NCBI RefSeq assembly: GCF_000227135.1
Contig: NC_018249.1
Location: 155,673 to 219,672 of the forward strand
Length of the DNA: 64,000 bases
Reading direction: 5' to 3'
Origin: Leishmania donovani
Taxonomy: Eukaryota; Euglenozoa; Kinetoplastea; Trypanosomatida; Trypanosomatidae
Part shown: positions 19,578 to 29,818 of the stretch, in pieces
How positions within the stretch are numbered: position 1 is the first letter of the stretch
Layout of the letters: the number at the start of each line of letters is the position of its first letter
The notes under the pieces: model-generated
The model's input: only the letters and a program-made list of their open reading frames with translations
Told to the model about the DNA's origin: nothing
Database searches by the model: none
Program-made: the position numbers and the translations under genes

Positions 19578-19592
19578 CTTGAAAAAAAAGAG
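19578..19592 (-). promoter_or_regulatory. Candidate spliced-leader acceptor for the mitofusin-like gene
   Basis: On the minus strand a CTC plus eight T run is followed by CAAG and, one base later, the ATG at 19576. If the AG (CT at 19578-19579) is used, the leader would be one base plus the spliced leader. Confidence 0.35.
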
Positions 19593-20948
19593 CCTGCACG
19601 CACGCACCAACACAACAAGGGGATGCGAGCGCGAGAGAGAGAATATGGAGTGGCGCCAAATCGGACACCGTCAGCGAGCAACCGTATGGCTCCCCGTGTA
19701 GACCGTGCGTGTTGGCGGTCTCTGCGCCCACCCCCCCCCCACGGCGCTTGCATGCAGCTCGCTTTCTTTTCAGCCGTGTTTCAGTGGCGCTCGCCGCCTC
19801 ACCGCCTGACAGACGAAACTGAGAAAGCGCGCCAGGAGGAGGAGGATAGGATGCAGGAAAGACAACGACGAAAAGATCAGCCTAGGAACTCAGCAAAACG
19901 ATCTTGGCTACCAACGTGCGCGCACACCTACCCACACAAACACACAAGTTCACCCGTCAAAAAGTGGTCCGAACAACAACAATGCAAGGCCTCACACACG
20001 GAAGCACGCCCTTTATTTCGTATCGTTCCCTGCGTGCGTGTTGTACCTCCAATGTGACGAGCGACCAGCTTTCAGCCGTACAGTGAGCCATGCCGAAGTA
20101 AAGGGTCGAAAAGCGGTAAGGGCGGTGGAGGGAAGGGCAGGGTGTAGGAGAAAGGCAGCGATAGAGGATGCGAGACGGCTCACAGTGAGAAGCGGAAACG
20201 CACTGATAGATCGCTACACAAAATGCCATGAGCCCACCGAAAGGCCGCGAGGGCGGGTAGGCGGGAAGAGCGCGAGCCGTACGCGCGATCTGCCACTTTT
20301 TATTTGGCGAAAGACATTGCCAGAGAGTGGATAGGGCGCGTCAAGGTGGGACGAGGGAGGGAAGCACGTCGCACCTCACGGAAGAGAGACTTTTCTCTTT
20401 GCTCGGGTTTCAATTTTAGTTTCCCTTGCACGTGCACCATGACTCGCTAGCAAGTGCACATGCCTCACTTCGTCGTTGTCTCTCTCTCTCTCCTTGTGAG
20501 GCTCGCCGTGCGAAGGGTCGGCAAACCACCGGATGCGCCCGTGGCGTTGCTTCTGCGCTTGCGAACATGAAAGAACCAGAGAAAAGGAGAAAAAGAAGAG
20601 GGGGGAAGAGCCCACGACACCGGTAACCTATCTCAGTCCATCTTGATTGCTTGTCCCTCGTGTGCGTGTGTGTGCGCCCGCTCGAGAATGTTGTCGTCGG
20701 CGGAGAGAAATGTGTTTCGTTTTTTTTTTTGCGTGCGTACGTCACTCCCCGTATACATCGAGAGCCACCCACACACACGCACAGGCGCACTCAATATACA
20801 TCCGGGCAGACACCAAGAGCGCGAGAGAGAGCGATCGACGCCGAGGCACAATAACAGGAGAGAATGTTCACCGCTTTCTACTTGGAAGCTTCGTAGTCTT
20901 TTTCCGTCACTACATCCCTTCTCTACCGCACGACATGAGTTAAACTCT
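19593..20948. other. Intergenic region
   Basis: Non-coding spacer upstream of the mitofusin-like gene. It has a C10 run near 19730-19740, T tracts near 20720-20730 and short CA runs. No gene supported. Confidence 0.55.
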
Positions 20949-21365
20949 ACTCTACCTTCCGCACCCCCAGGCCCTGTCGCAGGCCCACATCCGCGTGGTG
21001 CGACGCAGCGCTAGACACACGTCACAGCAATGCGCCCACCCAGTCATCTGAGGGCATGCCCTCTGCCTCAGAGCTCCCCACCCACCACGCGCCGCCTCGC
21101 AGGTCGCCCCACCGCCGCACCCATCATGCCGGTCGTCGTATTGTGCGTCGCCCTCACGGTGGCTCTCAGGCTCACCGCACCAGTAGGCAGTGCGAGGGCC
21201 GGAGGAGGGAGGGCGGATGCGCGCAAGCCACGCTGACAGCTCGCAAGCATCGTATGGGTCATGCAAACGTGCTCACTGTCGCGGGTCGCTCCGAAGCAGC
21301 GCCATCCAAGACCTGGCCGCCGGCATCCGCGACGACGACTCGCTCTGACCTCCCCACGTCCTAGT
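20949..21365. mobile_element. SIDER-like element copy (B+C), truncated by a gap
   Basis: Starts at a 12-base CTACTCTACCTT shared with the end of block A. It then follows block B and block C up to the CCTAGT at 21365, where N begins. Identical by eye to 21604-22020. Here no block A precedes it, which suggests that B+C is the mobile unit and A is an older local duplication partner. Confidence 0.6.
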
Positions 21366-21464
21366 NNNNNNNNNNNNNNNNNNNNNNNNNNNNNNNNNNN
21401 NNNNNNNNNNNNNNNNNNNNNNNNNNNNNNNNNNNNNNNNNNNNNNNNNNNNNNNNNNNNNNNN
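21366..21464. other. Assembly gap (99 N) between two copies of the repeat
   Basis: The left contig ends inside block C and the right one starts inside block A. Real distance and order are unknown. Confidence 0.9.
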
Positions 21465-21606
21465 ACCATTACTTTGTGAGTGAATCACCGCCACCCCATA
21501 ACCCGATCGTGATAGACCGAAACCCGAAAACATTGGTTTTTCGGCCTTACCAATACGCGTCCTCCTGCCATAGACCGTCGGTCAGACCGCTATGCTACCT
21601 CCTACT
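21465..21606. repeat. Repeat block A, 3' part only
   Basis: Matches 13906-14050 and 14495-14640. The 5' part of A is missing because the contig starts here. Confidence 0.85.
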
Positions 21607-22138
21607 CTACCTTCCGCACCCCCAGGCCCTGTCGCAGGCCCACATCCGCGTGGTGCGACGCAGCGCTAGACACACGTCACAGCAATGCGCCCACCCAGTC
21701 ATCTGAGGGCATGCCCTCTGCCTCAGAGCTCCCCACCCACCACGCGCCGCCTCGCAGGTCGCCCCACCGCCGCACCCATCATGCCGGTCGTCGTATTGTG
21801 CGTCGCCCTCACGGTGGCTCTCAGGCTCACCGCACCAGTAGGCAGTGCGAGGGCCGGAGGAGGGAGGGCGGATGCGCGCAAGCCACGCTGACAGCTCGCA
21901 AGCATCGTATGGGTCATGCAAACGTGCTCACTGTCGCGGGTCGCTCCGAAGCAGCGCCATCCAAGACCTGGCCGCCGGCATCCGCGACGACGACTCGCTC
22001 TGACCTCCCCACGTCCTAGTCACCGGGCCCCTGTCACCGCCAGAGGTGGTGCAGCATTCGCAGGGGATGGGGAGAGGGTGCACTCGATCCTGCGCTGTCA
22101 CGCGCTGACGCGCGCCCGCTTCCCGTCATGGGGGGCAT
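21604..22138. mobile_element. SIDER-like element, full B+C copy (~535 bp)
   Basis: The only copy with B and C uninterrupted. GC-rich and non-coding, with short direct palindromes (CCCTGTCGCAGG near its start). It ends around GGGGCAT before an A/T-rich stretch. Size, copy number and location in the 3' flank of a gene (the GSK3-like kinase ~1.8 kb upstream in transcription) fit Leishmania SIDER retroposons, known to influence mRNA stability. Family assignment is from these properties, not from a consensus match. Confidence 0.6.
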
Positions 22139-22418
22139 CATAATTTTAAAAGTAAGACGAAAAGGAGTTAGGAACAAAATCGAAGAAGAGGAACAGGTCA
22201 GGAAAACGATGTGCGTAGACACATTCACACAAATGCCCGTGGCAGCGCACGTGCACACCGCCGTATACGCCACTCAGAAGGAAGGAAGGCCAAGGAACGG
22301 CACACACACACACACAAAGAAAAAAACGAGAGAGAGAGAGAGCAGCGCAAAAAAAAAAATGGGCCCGCACACAACGCAACGGGAACAGAAGAAACAACAA
22401 CAGCAACCGAGATGTATA
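22139..22418. repeat. Downstream block D, first copy
   Basis: About 280 bases with a (CA)n, a GA run and an A11 run. The same block recurs exactly at 22614-22893, so 22040-22418 and 22518-22897 are a near-perfect 380-base duplicate across the gap. Confidence 0.8.
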
Positions 22419-22517
22419 NNNNNNNNNNNNNNNNNNNNNNNNNNNNNNNNNNNNNNNNNNNNNNNNNNNNNNNNNNNNNNNNNNNNNNNNNNNNNNNNNN
22501 NNNNNNNNNNNNNNNNN
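22419..22517. other. Assembly gap (99 N)
   Basis: Both flanks carry the same ~380 bases in the same order, so this is either an unmerged contig overlap or a true tandem duplication. Confidence 0.85.
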
Positions 22518-22613
22518 GGTGGTGCAGCATTCGCAGGGGATGGGGAGAGGGTGCACTCGATCCTGCGCTGCCACGCGCTGAGGCACGCCCGCTTCCCGTC
22601 ATGAGGGGCATCA
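22518..22613. mobile_element. SIDER-like element, tail fragment (end of block C)
   Basis: Matches the last ~95 bases of block C, with four substitutions relative to 22043-22138, all in its last half. Continues into block D. Confidence 0.6.
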
Positions 22614-22893
22614 TAATTTTAAAAGTAAGACGAAAAGGAGTTAGGAACAAAATCGAAGAAGAGGAACAGGTCAGGAAAACGATGTGCGTAGACACATTCA
22701 CACAAATGCCCGTGGCAGCGCACGTGCACACCGCCGTATACGCCACTCAGAAGGAAGGAAGGCCAAGGAACGGCACACACACACACACAAAGAAAAAAAC
22801 GAGAGAGAGAGAGAGCAGCGCAAAAAAAAAAATGGGCCCGCACACAACGCAACGGGAACAGAAGAAACAACAACAGCAACCGAGATGTATACA
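22614..22893. repeat. Downstream block D, second copy
   Basis: Identical by eye to 22139-22418 and then continues into unique sequence. Confidence 0.8.
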
Positions 22894-22960
22894 TATGTAT
22901 ATATACATATATGTATTTACGTACATACAGATATATATATATATATGCATGTGCATGTTT
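22886..22960. repeat. TA/TACA-rich microsatellite
   Basis: Alternating TATA/CATA tract with a (AT)n core near 22931-22946, unusually AT-rich for this window. Confidence 0.85.
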
Positions 22961-23892
22961 TCTGTAAATGTGTGCGTGTGTGTGGCAGCCCAAGACACGT
23001 TTTTATTTCGTTCGTATTCGTGTACCTCTTTTTTCCCCTTGTATGTCTGTGTATATCCGTGTGTGGCTGTTGCGGTTGCGGTGCTTGACTTTCCACTGGT
23101 GGCTCCCTTGCGGGTTTGCCGTGTGTGCTTTTGGTTGCGGTGATGGCGGTGACTGCAGCAGCAGATATGACGGCAGGCCACAGCACGGAGGCGGAAGGGT
23201 GAGACGGTCCGGGGGAGAGGGCAGGGAGGGGATGTAAAGGAAATGAAACGTAGCTGTCGCCGGGGTGTTTTCGTAGCGAAGAAGAGACGTGAAATCACGC
23301 ACAAAAAAGGAAAACGAGATGGCACCACAATAACCAGTTAAAGGAGAACTAGAAAAAAAAGAAAACACGCACACACACACACGCACAAAGATAAAAAGGG
23401 CGGGAACAGGATGATGACAACCAAGTAAAGCAAAAGGAAGGTGCTTGTGGGTGGGTGGAGACACACGATCAGTGAGGTGCACAGGAGGAGTCAGGCTTCA
23501 CGGAAGAAAACAGAAGTGGGGGGGGAGAAACATGGTGCGCCGTGCACCATCGATGCTCTCCCGCGGATACTCCATCAGACACACTCACTCAACTTCATGC
23601 AGAGGGAAAGACACGACGCTGCAAACGCATCCCTCTTTCGCTCTGAGTGTGTATCAACATCGAGAGGACGAGGCAGCGGAAGCGGCAGCAGCGTGGATAA
23701 AATGTACAACGGCGCATGCGGAGAACGTGGTCAGCCAACGAACACAACAAACCCTAAAAAAAAAAGGAAGAGGCATGCAGATTTCCTTCGTGTGCGTGTG
23801 TGTGTGGGCAGATCACTTCGCCGCCTTTCGCAGATGCCCCCACTAACCAGAAGAAAAGAAACCAAAGCAAACAAGTGAAACCAAAACAAGCA
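22961..23892. other. 3'UTR region of the GSK3-like kinase gene
   Basis: Non-coding; CA run near 23369-23385 and A runs near 23757-23765. No gene supported. Confidence 0.55.
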
Positions 23893-26079
23893 TCATGGGT
23901 ATTCGTCTTGCTTCATGGCCGCAGCCACCAGCTCCGCCTGTCGCGCCATGCGCGTGAGGAAGGCGTCTGTGTACAGGCCTCGCTCTACCTCCGTGACCTG
24001 GAACATAGACAATGGCATGAGGCGGCCATTCGGCAGCCGCAGCGCCGCAGACGCAACCCCGTCATCTTCGCTGGGGGAATTTGTCGTTCCACTTGCCATG
24101 GCAGTTGCAGTATCGCGGCCTACTGCTCCCAGTTGAGCATCTGCAGCGCTGAAGAGGTCGTCAAAGAAGGGGTGTTCAACCAGCTCCGCCGCAGTGAGCC
24201 GCTTGTCAGGTGCGTAGCACAGCAACGACGCAACAAGCGCCACCGCCTCCGTAGGTGTGTCAGCGGGGAAGAGCCTTCGCCACGGTATCGCGTGCACCTT
24301 CAGAACATCGTAGTACTCCTCAAACGGCGTAGGTGCCACGTCATCCAGCGTGGCCGTGGCTGCAGTTGACGGTGGCGCAGAGAACGCCGTCTTGTAATCC
24401 CGAGGGTCTTTGGTGGAGGACGACGGTGGCGATGCCGTCGCCATACCAGGCGATGCCGAGGCCTGAGACGAGATGCCATCGTCTAGCGCGTCGCGCAGAA
24501 AGTCTCCATGACCATCGACGTCATATCCGCCCTGCTGCGCGCCGCCACGCAACTCGACGTCGTCCTCCTCCTCCGCCTGGTAGTCCACCTCAAGTTCCAG
24601 GCCGCAGGATCGATCCTGCCGCACCCCGCCGCCGCTGCCAGAATGAGGATCGGTGTCGAGGCTCTGGTGGCGGTGCATGGCGCGGGTGCGCAGCAGCGCC
24701 TCTGCACACTGGGGGTTCATGGCGTACATCTCCCGTTTCGACGGCGCCCCCAGCACCTTAAACAGCTCCGCCATTTGATCGATCGAGGTGCAGCCACGGA
24801 AGAGGGGCTTGCCCGACTCGCGCAAGAGCTCCGCGGCGATGCAGCCAAACGACCACATGTCAACGGCGCAACCATAGTGCAGCGCACCGAAAAGTAGCTC
24901 AGGAGCTCGGTAGTAGCGGGAGCAGATATACGACACGTTCTTCTCCTCTGCAGGTCGCGCTATCTGCTTTGCACTGCCAAAGTCGCAGACCTGCACGCGG
25001 CCGGTGTCAGGGTCGACAAGGACGTTGGCAGGCTTCAAATCACGGTGGCAGACATGGCGCACATGCATGAACGCCAACGCCCGGGCCAGCTGGAACAGCA
25101 CCACCTTCACCCAGCGCAGGGGAAGGTGGTTGAAAGCATCACCACCGCTGCCGCCGGTGCTGCTGTGGCGGCTGCTGTTGCTACCGTTGCAGCCGGTCCC
25201 GGCGTGCTTGGGTGACGCCGGGGGGCTGTCTGCCGTGCCTTCCGGCAGCTCGCCGGACAACAGCTCTGCCGCTGCCTGCTCCGGCGAAGCGAGGGGAGAT
25301 GGCGAGCTGGATGTGACCATAGTGGGCATGTCGTGAAACCGAAAATAGTACTTCTTCACATAGCACAGGTCCATCGGTAAGTAGCTCATCACCATCTCGA
25401 GATATGCAAACGCCGCCAGGGGAGCTGAAACCGGCGGGGCACTCGTGGAAGCGGCGCCGCTGCCACCGCTTAAGGGGTACCGATGCGCTGCTGGGTGGTG
25501 CGATGGCAGGGACTCAAAGCCCGCACTGGCACCCCCGACGCCGACCATGTCCGGCCCCAGCGCTTGCTCTGATGAGGCGGTGTCGTAGGTGACATAGAAG
25601 TCAAGCAGTTCGACGATGTTCGGATGGTGTGTGCCAGGCCACAGGTGCACGTCCTCCACGGTGTGCGAGGATGACGATGCTGACAGGAAGGACGTAGACG
25701 AGGCCCTTGCCGCGCCACCGGGGAGTCGCGACGCGTCATTGCTGTCGACAACAGTGTGCGATGGCTGCTGGTGCCGCGGGTTGTCGACGAGAACGGAGTT
25801 CAAGATCGCCACCTCGCGGTTATGCAGGCGGGCGTCATAGTGAACACGCTTGATGGCAACTTTGACACCTGTATGCACCTCCTCGGCGAGAAGAACGACA
25901 CCGAAGCTGCCACGGCCCACGTAGCGCAGCGGCCTGTACATGGGGGCCGTTGCCTGAGACGGGGATGCACCGTCGCTGCTCACGGTCCTATGCAGTTGCG
26001 GGCGAGATGCGGCTGATGCACGCGCAGAGGCGCGAGAGACCGACAAGGGCCGTCGAGACCGCACTGACTTCTCTGACAT
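23893..26079 (-). CDS. GSK3-like serine/threonine protein kinase (long form)
   Basis: 728 residues from the ATG at 26079 (an upstream GTG codon is in frame but is not a credible start). CMGC-group kinase: glycine loop GRGSFGVV (about 54-61), VAIK lysine (about 76), catalytic loop HRDLKPANV (about 344-352), DFGSAK (about 365), activation loop SYICSRYYRAPE (about 382-393) with the GSK3-type tyrosine, then DMWSFGCIAAELL, GKPLFRG and IDQMAELFKVLGAPSKREM, all close to GSK-3. All catalytic residues are present, so it should be active. Three Ser/Gly/Ala-rich inserts enlarge it: after the N-lobe helix, before the alphaE region (about 255-320), and in the C-lobe (about 470-590). An N-terminal Arg/Ser-rich tail precedes the domain. 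Probably the long GSK3 paralogue of trypanosomatids. Confidence 0.88.
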   Translation of the reverse strand: MSEKSVRSRRPLSVSRASARASAASRPQLHRTVSSDGASPSQATAPMYRPLRYVGRGSFGVVLLAEEVHTGVKVAIKRVHYDARLHNREVAILNSVLVDNPRHQQPSHTVVDSNDASRLPGGAARASSTSFLSASSSSHTVEDVHLWPGTHHPNIVELLDFYVTYDTASSEQALGPDMVGVGGASAGFESLPSHHPAAHRYPLSGGSGAASTSAPPVSAPLAAFAYLEMVMSYLPMDLCYVKKYYFRFHDMPTMVTSSSPSPLASPEQAAAELLSGELPEGTADSPPASPKHAGTGCNGSNSSRHSSTGGSGGDAFNHLPLRWVKVVLFQLARALAFMHVRHVCHRDLKPANVLVDPDTGRVQVCDFGSAKQIARPAEEKNVSYICSRYYRAPELLFGALHYGCAVDMWSFGCIAAELLRESGKPLFRGCTSIDQMAELFKVLGAPSKREMYAMNPQCAEALLRTRAMHRHQSLDTDPHSGSGGGVRQDRSCGLELEVDYQAEEEDDVELRGGAQQGGYDVDGHGDFLRDALDDGISSQASASPGMATASPPSSSTKDPRDYKTAFSAPPSTAATATLDDVAPTPFEEYYDVLKVHAIPWRRLFPADTPTEAVALVASLLCYAPDKRLTAAELVEHPFFDDLFSAADAQLGAVGRDTATAMASGTTNSPSEDDGVASAALRLPNGRLMPLSMFQVTEVERGLYTDAFLTRMARQAELVAAAMKQDEYP

Positions 26080-26082
26080 CAC

Positions 26083-26120
26083 CTGAAGTGTGGGAAGGGG
26101 GAAGGGGGGGCGGAAGAACG
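26083..26120 (-). promoter_or_regulatory. Candidate spliced-leader acceptor for the GSK3-like gene
   Basis: Minus-strand pyrimidine tract (read from about 26120 to 26090) followed by its first AG at 26083-26084, leaving only three bases before the ATG at 26079. Confidence 0.5.
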
Positions 26121-28226
26121 CAAAACGCGAGAAGCAGGAAGACGTAGAAAGAGGGGTGAAGGGGCAGTACTAGGATAGCGCCTTTGGTGAGTGTGCTATT
26201 CGTGTGAAAGTGCGTATACGAGCGACAGGGACCCGATGGCGCGAAGACCCGCTGCCGCACCGAGACGCTCGCCGAGGCACACACACACACGCGCGCGCGC
26301 AGGAAAGCCTTCTGCGATGAAGGGCAAGAAACACGAGGAGGAGGAGCGGGGCTCGAGGAGGGGACAGCAAATAGAAAGAAGCGTGAACAGAGAAGTAAGC
26401 GAAAGACGTGCACGCACACGCACGCGCCCATGCACGACCCAGAGCAAATGGGTGGGTGAGCGAGTGGGTGAACACGTGAGCGAGTGAGTTGGGGTGGGGG
26501 AGAGAAGATAATAACAAAACGACAACACGAAAACACGAAACCAGTCAAAATGGTGATGATGCACAGTTACGGGATAATGAGCGTGTTGTGTACCCGCGTC
26601 GAGAAAATGGAGATGAAGGGAGATGCAGGGCTTTCTTTTTGCCGTGCTCACACCTTTTTCCTGTACAGAGACACGCTCCTTCGCTGTTCGCGCAGCACGC
26701 CGGCCAGAGCAGTGGTACTTCAACCGCCAACGACTTTGTGGTGCAGATACACGTGGCCAGGGTGCGGCAGCGGTGGTAGTTGCATGTATGTACGTTCGTG
26801 CGTATACGAGGCAGGTGTGCACGAAAGCCCGCAGATTGAAAAGGTGGGAGTGTGGTCGCGCGAGATACACGAGTAGAAAGCGCAAAGGAGGGAGGAACGA
26901 AAGCGAAGGATGGCAGAGTCCGATGCAGACAAGGTGTAGAGAAGGCAGGGGGGAGGAGGACGGAGGAGAATATGCGTGCAGAAAGAAGACGAAAACAACG
27001 AGGCGAAAGAGCGGTACGGTGGCCCGCGCGAACGCCACGTGTGGGTGGCCCACATCGCAGCCAACACGGCCAAAAGAGGGACCGGTGTGAAGCTATCCTG
27101 CTCGAGATCATACGACGACGGCGTAGAGGATGCAAAACAGGGTGGGGAAGGGGGCATAGGCATGGCGACACTCTAGGAGTGCGCGAAGGTAGCAGATTAC
27201 TTCCCTGCAAGTTTGTCAAGTTGTTCTTGTTTTCCGATGTAACGACATCGCTGAGAGGGAGGAGAGCGAAGTGCAGGATATGATATGTCATCCCCAACAC
27301 GGCCTCAATCGTTGTTTAAGGGGAGAGGGGAAAGACGGAGAAGACGACACAAAAAGAGAGGGAGTGGGGGCGTGGCGAGGCGAGGCAAGGCGGGGGAGGA
27401 GGGGGGAAAAGGAAGGAAGGGAGAGGAAGAGAGGCGTGACGTCTTCGCTCCCCCTCCCTCCCTTCCTCTCCCCCTCTCCTCCCCCGCCTCTCCACTGCTT
27501 CTACTGCCGTGCAATCTCGATCACGCGCGGCTCCCTCAGCCCTTCTGTTCTCCGTCCCACTCTTCCCACTCGTTCGGCACGACGTGGGCAGCCGCACGCC
27601 CTCCTGTGAGGCCTTTTATGCGTGTCCTTTCGCCTGTACGTGAGTCTCGCATAGGCACACTCAAGTCGCTCAAGCATGGAAAGAAAGTGCCCAGAGAGAA
27701 ATCAAGAGAAGAAACACACACACATATATATATAGCGAGCGCGCGTACCAGAACAATAGAGAAACACAAGCGAACGAACCGCGACGAGGAGAGAACGGAA
27801 CCAGAATCGAGCTCACTGCCGACGTCCTGCCGGCATGCCCGAAGGTGCGCGACCCACAGGCCCACAGACGAGAGCGCGCGTGCGTAACGCAAAGGAAGGC
27901 AAATGCGAGATCGGATACGCGACAGCACCCACCTTGTGCAAGCCCACCCCCTCATCCCCCCACCTGTGTCTCGAGGGGCCCAATACAGCGAAAAAAAAAG
28001 CAGCAAACCAACGATGACATCACCATTCCATTCAAGATGCTGAAGCGGCACCAGGTAGAGGGAGGATGAGGTAAGCGCCGGCAGTGGCTGGAAGGTAACC
28101 GGGGAGGAGGGGGCTGACGCACTCTGTCCAAACTCCACAGTGAATAGACCACACAGGGTGAGGAGGGGGAGACCGCACGGCTTCAGGGGGGGAAGGGGTA
28201 GCGGCTCTTGTCGCATACCCACAGTT
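26121..28226. other. Intergenic region, simple-sequence rich
   Basis: 5' flank of the GSK3-like gene and 3'UTR of the IWS1-like gene. Contains CA/CG runs (26278-26298), long polypurine tracts (about 27310-27440) and a CACATATATA tract (about 27713-27733). A frame at 27536-28222 begins with GTG just after the IWS1 stop and is not convincing. Confidence 0.55.
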
Positions 28227-29783
28227 TCATCGTCGCGGGTTAATGTTGGCCTTCTCGATGTAGTCGCCCAGCTTACCTGAGACGTTTGTTATGGTTGCCG
28301 CCGGCGGCCTCCATGGTAGCACGCCGTTGTAAGATGTCGGGTCGCGCGGGTCGGGCTTCATGAACGACTTCTGGAAGGCCTCTGAGCACGTCTCTAGCAC
28401 CTCAAATGGCGAGGCCACCGTCGGGTCGCGCTGGCACTTCCACACAGCCTTGCTTTTGTGCTCATCCATCTGGTCCTTGTCCGACGCGCCGCTGATCACG
28501 CGACTGAAAGTGGTCAGTAGCTGCACGCACTTGCCCTTGTTGTCGATCGTCTCTTCGTTGTAGCGGCGAAGCGCGTTCAGGGCGCGGCCTAGGTCCGTCT
28601 TGATGAGGTGCTCGCGGCTCACACCCATGAACGCAGTGAGGTCCTCCGTCGCAGCAATGCTGCCTTCCATCGGTAAAGAGACCAGGATATCGAGCGCTGC
28701 TGTGCGCAGCTCGTACGGCGCTGGATCAGCGCGGTCGACATCGTAGAGCCAGTAGCTCAGCTCCTGCAGGATGCCCGCCTCGACGAGCGGACCCACTATG
28801 TACCCCTGCCGGCACCGAGCCTGCACAATGCTCTTGAGAGCGACGCGGTTGAGCGGGAAGGCGCCGGGGAAGGTGTTGCGGCCGCTAATGATGTCTTCGT
28901 CCAGCTGTCGAGCCTTCGCCATCGCAGCGACCAGCTCCTTGGCAATGGCGGCGAGCTCCGCAGAACTCGTCTTGCGCTGCGCCGCCTTTTTGACCGCCTT
29001 TTCGGTCCGCATCTTGGACTCGCGCAGGGCAGCCTTCTTCAAACGCGCCTCGATGGCGGCCGCCGCGTCGGAGAGATCGGCCGCCGGCACCAGCCCGAGC
29101 TCGCCATCCACATCATCCGCGCCGTCCGCCATGCTCAGGAACATGCTCCCCTCACCACCGTCGTCGTCGTGGTCGTCCCTGCGCGCCTTGGTGCCCGTCT
29201 TCTTGCGGCTGCCGCTTGCCTTCTTGTGCTTGGAGGCCTTCTCCTTGCCCTTCGACTTTTGAGAGCCGGCCTTCTTGCTGCTCTTGTGCCTGTCCTTCTT
29301 CGACTGGGAGGCCTTGTGCAGTTTCTTCCACCGCTTGTACAGCCTCTTACCCAACCGCTTTGCCGCCTTCTTATCCCCGATGCTCAGCAGCATCACGTCA
29401 TCCGCGTGGCCGCCCTCCGCTGCACCGGCAGACGCTCCGGCGTGACCTTCCGCACCAGAGGGCGCGCCGCCGTCGCGAAAATCTACCGCATCCTCCACCT
29501 GCTCCTCATCGTTGTCAGCGACGTCGCTGCCGTCGTCCTCTTCGTCGCCGCCACTTCGCCCTGCCTCAGCGTCGTTGTTGTCGTTCTCCTCTGCGTCCGC
29601 GATGGTTGCGCGAAGGACGTGCTCGAAGGTCCAGCTACTACCGTCATCAGTGTCCGCGCCTGCAGCCGCCGGACTACCGGGCCCACCCCCCACGTAGCCG
29701 CTCGCGACGACTGAATCCTCGCTGTCCGTGTGAACGGGGAGCGAGGCGGGCACCAGGCCCAGAATGGAGTCTTCCTCCTCCAT
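28227..29783 (-). CDS. Transcription elongation factor, IWS1/TFIIS-N domain protein
   Basis: 518 residues from the ATG at 29783 (MEEEDSILGL); the frame upstream lies before a likely splice acceptor. The N-terminal ~150 residues are acidic (NDAEAGRSGGDEEDDGSD). A Lys-rich block follows at about 150-210 (RLGKRLYKRWKKLHK, KKAGSQKSKGKEKASKHKK), probably nuclear localisation. The C-terminal ~320-450 is helical and ends in a TFIIS-N/LW-like pattern: LDILVSLPMEGSI, LIKTDLGRALNALRRY, CVQLLTTFSRVISG, comparable to the GxAVxxLRKH and NEWSRPI parts of Iws1. Predicted role: nuclear, RNA polymerase II elongation/chromatin partner of Spt6. The exact family member (IWS1 versus another TFIIS-N protein) is uncertain. 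Confidence 0.7.
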   Translation of the reverse strand: MEEEDSILGLVPASLPVHTDSEDSVVASGYVGGGPGSPAAAGADTDDGSSWTFEHVLRATIADAEENDNNDAEAGRSGGDEEDDGSDVADNDEEQVEDAVDFRDGGAPSGAEGHAGASAGAAEGGHADDVMLLSIGDKKAAKRLGKRLYKRWKKLHKASQSKKDRHKSSKKAGSQKSKGKEKASKHKKASGSRKKTGTKARRDDHDDDGGEGSMFLSMADGADDVDGELGLVPAADLSDAAAAIEARLKKAALRESKMRTEKAVKKAAQRKTSSAELAAIAKELVAAMAKARQLDEDIISGRNTFPGAFPLNRVALKSIVQARCRQGYIVGPLVEAGILQELSYWLYDVDRADPAPYELRTAALDILVSLPMEGSIAATEDLTAFMGVSREHLIKTDLGRALNALRRYNEETIDNKGKCVQLLTTFSRVISGASDKDQMDEHKSKAVWKCQRDPTVASPFEVLETCSEAFQKSFMKPDPRDPTSYNGVLPWRPPAATITNVSGKLGDYIEKANINPRR

Positions 29784-29800
29784 ATTCTGACGAGTTTCGG

Positions 29801-29818
29801 CTGCCACCGGAAAAAAAA
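29801..29818 (-). promoter_or_regulatory. Candidate spliced-leader acceptor for the IWS1-like gene
   Basis: T8 tract on the minus strand, then CCGGTGGCAG; the AG (29801-29802) leaves a 17-base leader before the ATG at 29783. Confidence 0.5.

Noticed and set aside
22886..22960. TA-rich tract as a CRISPR, centromere or origin signal
   Set aside because: Short simple dinucleotide repeat without spacers or conserved unit; no support beyond being a microsatellite.
22211..23143. Plus-strand open frame of 310 codons
   Set aside because: Crosses a gap, repeats and a TA microsatellite; wrong strand for this cluster.
27536..28222. Minus-strand open frame of 228 codons right after the IWS1-like stop
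   Set aside because: Begins with GTG, no domain, crosses CATATA microsatellite; typical 3'UTR shadow.
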